The notes under the pieces are model-generated. The model had not been told where the DNA came from. It saw only the letters and a program-made list of their open reading frames with translations, and made no database searches. Positions 60,341 through 64,000 of a stretch of DNA of 64,000 nucleotides are shown piece by piece. The position numbers and the translations under genes were made by a program. The stretch comes from Otis tarda (taxonomy: Eukaryota > Chordata > Aves > Otidiformes > Otididae): contig CM048554.1 of the NCBI GenBank assembly GCA_026413225.1, forward strand, positions 56,875,463 to 56,939,462, read 5' to 3'. How positions within the stretch are numbered: position 1 is the stretch's first letter; the number at the start of each line of letters is the position of its first letter.

Positions 60341-61417
60341 CACTTAAATTTACCCTTAGAAGGTAAAAACACTTTTCCTTTTTTTGTCGTTTCTGTCTCC
60401 AGACTCCTCTTCTTCCCTCAGCACCCATTAAATTCCCCATGTCTGTGGTTTCTCTCTCCTAACCAAAGACTTTGCCATGCTTCTATAGCTCCTTCCTACA
60501 GCAATTCACACCATCATCCCCTCCTTTCCCCTTCTGTTGTCATCTCTTAATCAGATTTTTAACATGCCACATTTTTCCTTCTGCTATGTTAACCCCCTTG
60601 CCTTAGCAGGCCTCTACATCTTCTTTCATCCCCATACAAGTTGTATGTTTGTCATCTACTTGGCAAGTCCTGGGCCACAGGTTTGACCAACTAGAACATA
60701 CATTGTTCCTACTAGTTACAAGGCCTAGCTGGATGCACTGTTTCCTCACCTTTCTGGTGGGAAGAAGGTACATACATATTCCTTTAGGCCAGTCAGGCAA
60801 CACATATTATCTCTGAATTGTCAGCAGTCCACAGAAATTTCCACACAGGCTGGGTTAGAAGACCTACTCTGAGGAACAGGGGTATGATTGGCCCTGGCTG
60901 GTAAGGTATGGACTACCTGACTTCTTGTCACTACTTCCTGTGGGCCCCTCTCTTGCAGATGAAGCTCTATTCCAGCAGACCTAATCCTACTTTCTTTACT
61001 GTACTCCTTTTCAATACAATTGCAAGAGGAAGAGGTGGTGATGAGGCAGCAGACAAACAGAGGAAGCACCAAGAAGGCTTGCTTGACCAAGTCATGAAAT
61101 GTGCTTTACAAAGTCCTCAGTTATCCATAAAAGGAGCAGCAAAAGCCTTAAACTCTCTAGCATTGGCTGAACCTGCTATGAACCAGCCTGATGAACACAG
61201 TTCTCCAATGAACAAATGGTCAGACCTATTCACATTACTGAAATGCAGATTATCCTGTCCGCATTACTGCAAAGGAAGAGGATGGACTTCGTGCACTTTC
61301 TTGATAGCAGGGTTTATCCCTAGATTTATCTGTGAATACAGACTACTATGTCGTATTTGAGGATAAATATCTCCATATTGAGTTTTCACTCATTGATTTC
61401 AGATGCTTGCACTGAGA
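60341..61417. other. unique non-coding DNA
   Basis: No gene or transposon is recognised. A 150-codon plus frame at 60908-61360 starts with ATG (MDYLTSCHYFLWAPLLQMKL) and ends just before the next CR1. It has no motif I know and is opposed by an 89-codon minus frame, so it is most likely chance. Confidence 0.5.
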
Positions 61418-62340
61418 TAGAATCATAGAATAGTTTGGGTTGGAGAGGACCTTTAGAAGTCATCTAGTCCAACCGTCCTGCAAGGAGCAGGGACATCTTT
61501 GACTAGATCAGGGCCCCCTCCAAACTGGCCTTGAATGTTTCCAGGGGTAAGGCATCTACCACCTCTCTGGGCAACTTGTTCCAGTGTTCCACCACCCTCA
61601 TTGTAAAAAGCTTTTTCTTTATATCCAGACTGAATCTACCTCCCTCTATTTTAAAACTATTACCCCTCGTCCTATCACAACAGGCCCTGCTGAAGAGTTC
61701 CTCCCCATTTTTCTCTTAAGCCCCCTTTAGGTACTGAAAGGCTGCTACAAGGTCTCCCTGGAGCCTTCTATTCTTCAGGCTGAACAGCCCCAACTCTCTC
61801 AGCACCTCTAAAAGAGCTGCTTCAGCCTTCTGATTGCCTTCATGCCCTCCTCTGGACTTGCTCCAACAGGTTCACAACCTTCTTATGTTGGGGGCTCCAG
61901 AGCTGGACCCAGTACCCCAGGTGGGATCTCACGAGAGCAGAGTAGAGGGACAGAATCACCTCCCTCGACCTGCTGGCCATGCTTCTTCTGAGGCAGCCCA
62001 TGATGCTGCTGGCTTTGTGGGCTGCAAGTGTGCTTTACTGGCTCACGTTGAGCTTCTCATCTACCAGTACCCCCGAGGATACTGGTGGATAAGAAGGATA
62101 CCAAGGAACGGCGTTCCAGGGAGGAACACCATTCATCATCAGTCTCCACTTGGACATCAAGCTGTTGATCGCAATACAGTGTGACTATCCAGCCAATTCC
62201 TTATCCACCAACTGGTCCATTCATCAAATCCATGTCTCTCCAGTTTCAGAGACAAGGATGTTGTGTGGGACAGTGGGAAATGCTTTACACAAGTCCAGGT
62301 AGACGGCATCAGTTCCTCTTGCCTTATCCACCAAAACACT
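61418..62340 (-). mobile_element. CR1 LINE 3' part with internal deletion
   Basis: A minus-strand CR1. The left edge shows the complemented terminal repeat (TAGAATCATAGAATAG) and 3' UTR (GGTTGGAGAGGACC, CATCTAGTCCAACC). It then runs through the ORF2 tail (CTCTCTGGGCAACTTGTTCC, CTTCAGGCTGAACAGC, TTGGGGGCTCCAGAG) to CTACCAGTACCCCCGAGG at about 62083. Soon after come GGAACACCATTC, CACAAGTCCAGGTAGACG and TTATCCACC, which in intact CR1 lie a few hundred bases further upstream in ORF2, implying an internal deletion. Frames are broken. It is moderately old. Confidence 0.93.
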
Positions 62341-64000
62341 GAATTTACTAATTACCAATTATTTTCAAAGGAAATTATTCCAAACATGTCTGTAGCTTCT
62401 GATTAATAGGAAATATTTCAAATGTGTATACTTCCCTGTTAATACTGCCTCACTTCCAATACATGCTTCCAATTACTCTAAGCTTTGCAAATACAAGGCA
62501 CATGCTGGGAAATCCTGTGAACATTTCATTGAAGCTTTACGTTTTAATTAAATAAAATGTGATTGCCAGTCTTTTTTTTTTTTTTTTCTAAAGGAACCAA
62601 TAAATCTTATTTGAGCCTGAAAACTATGGGCACAGGTTCTTGAACTTATCATCATCTGGTTTAGAAACGTGTACTTTTTGACCATGGCATACTTCATTTA
62701 GATGTGTCCATTATTTTTCAGTTGGAGGTATGCTACTATCCAAAATCCATTACTTGTGCCATGAATTGCATAATGCTCTATTATTTACTTCTAGCATGGT
62801 ATAATCAGACACATGCATCTTTGTTGGCTTTGTTACTGGCTTTCACTTTCCAATAAAGGAACCTGAATACATTAGCTTAACATTTTAATGAATCTGTAAC
62901 AGTAATGGGTGCTTAGAGTATCGATTGCTTTTGTAACGTGACACTGTATTGGGAAGAATACTGAAGTGTTGTCCAATCTTTACCAAGTAGTTAAGAAAGC
63001 ATGATTTATTTTGTACTAGTTTTATTAGGCTGTTATTGATAGCTATATAATGAGTGATCAGTATGCAAGGAAAAGCATTCGATTGCTTCTTTCAAATCAT
63101 TCTTGTCATGTAGTGTAACTAAAATAAACAACCTCTTTCTAGTGACTGCTTAAATCACTGAAGAAATCCCTACCAGCACTAAATGAAGGGCAATCTTAAA
63201 GCAATCATTGTTCAGGCATATTACAAAATACTGGGTTATTTTCCATTCATATGTCCATGACTCAAAATTATTCTGCACATGTTGTGAAGGTGGTAGCATC
63301 CCTTCCTCTTTATTCCTTTCACATGAGTGCAGTACAGTGTAGCGAGACAAAACCCAATACTTTCTTCAGAAAAAGAATGTAGCGGTTCAAGCTGTAATGA
63401 ATTTAGACTTTGTTTCTAGCAGTGGTAATCCTCCACCTCCCCCTTTTACCACACTGTTCAAAGCCATAGCAAAAACATGGCTGAAACTGAATTCCAAATA
63501 AAAGCTAAAAAGTGGTTTTAATCTCACCAAATGCAGAAAAGCAAGGCGATACATGTAGTTTTGAAAAATAAGACAGTGATATCTGACTATCTGCTGTCCC
63601 ACCAATAGCTACTGTCACCAACTAGAAAATTATTAATCAATCACAGATTTATTCAAATTCATATTTTGAACAACATCTAGGCATGTTTGTGAAATGCATC
63701 ACCAAGCAGCCATCTGTGCATTTTCAACTATACCATTTATATTTCATAAAACCAAGCAGTTGTTTTGCTGTGATTTTTCTGAGCCTTCAAAATTGGCTTT
63801 CAAGACCCAAAGCCACTGAGGTTATAGAACATAAACCACAAAGTGTCTGTTTGTGTTCGCCTGGAAGGGTGATGATGAGAAAAAAAGAAAAAAAAACAAA
63901 CTTACAATATGGATAGAGAAATTCTTAATGCTGAGTTGTGTCTTCACAATCTCAATTAGAATGAAAAGTAATTGCCAGGATTATTTTGACCCTCCAGCCT
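62341..64000. other. unique AT-rich non-coding DNA
   Basis: No gene or transposon is recognised. A T16 run lies at 62572-62587. Frames are at most 77 codons. Confidence 0.6.
62572..62587. repeat. T16 homopolymer
   Basis: Uninterrupted run of 16 T. Confidence 0.9.

Noticed and set aside
60908-61360. 150-codon frame next to a CR1
   Set aside because: No known domain; it ends before the CR1, is not part of the CR1 frame, and is opposed by a minus frame.

Overview
This 64 kb window looks like an avian, gene-poor stretch, either intergenic or inside a very large intron. The base composition is AT-rich. No tRNA, rRNA, CRISPR array, operon or multi-exon gene can be supported. The strongest clue to the organism is a series of CR1 (chicken repeat 1) LINE fragments that end in the diagnostic ATTCTATGA-type 3' repeat, such as GGTTGGAAGGGACC followed by repeats of AGAATCAT on the reverse strand. 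A solo retroviral LTR with TGTC...GACA ends, of a type common in birds, agrees with this. I cannot name the species from the sequence alone.

Layout. 1-7.98 kb: unique AT-rich DNA with small simple repeats. 7.98-8.28 kb: CR1 3' end, minus strand. 8.3-19.9 kb: unique DNA, including a 145-base polypurine tract at 15.84-15.98 kb. 19.89-20.24 kb: internal CR1 fragment, minus strand. 21.2 kb: tiny CR1 3' tail. 21.3-34.7 kb: unique DNA with several perfect short palindromes, a GC-rich patch at 29.3-29.8 kb and AT-rich blocks that resemble conserved non-coding elements. 34.75-35.42 kb: the best-preserved CR1, plus strand, whose last 196-odd ORF2 codons are still open to the native stop. 38.9-39.58 kb: two CR1 pieces of the same subfamily head against each other and form a long fold-back. 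39.6-54.5 kb: unique DNA. 54.53-54.96 kb: solo LTR with a clean 5 bp target duplication. 56.4-57.2 kb: very old CR1, minus strand. 58.9-60.3 kb: another very old CR1, plus strand, split by insertion of a younger CR1 3' end at 59.64-59.81 kb. 61.4-62.3 kb: moderately old CR1, minus strand, with an internal deletion. 62.3-64 kb: unique DNA.

The elements record a relative history: old L3-like CR1 copies came first, then younger CR1 subfamilies (one nested in an old copy), then the LTR insertion and its collapse to a solo LTR. No feature shows a gene system working together. Unique-sequence reading frames reach at most 172 codons, and I recognise none of them as a protein family. I found no convincing previously undescribed system. 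The items most worth checking are the CR1 fold-back, the nested CR1, the clustered short palindromes and the candidate conserved non-coding blocks.
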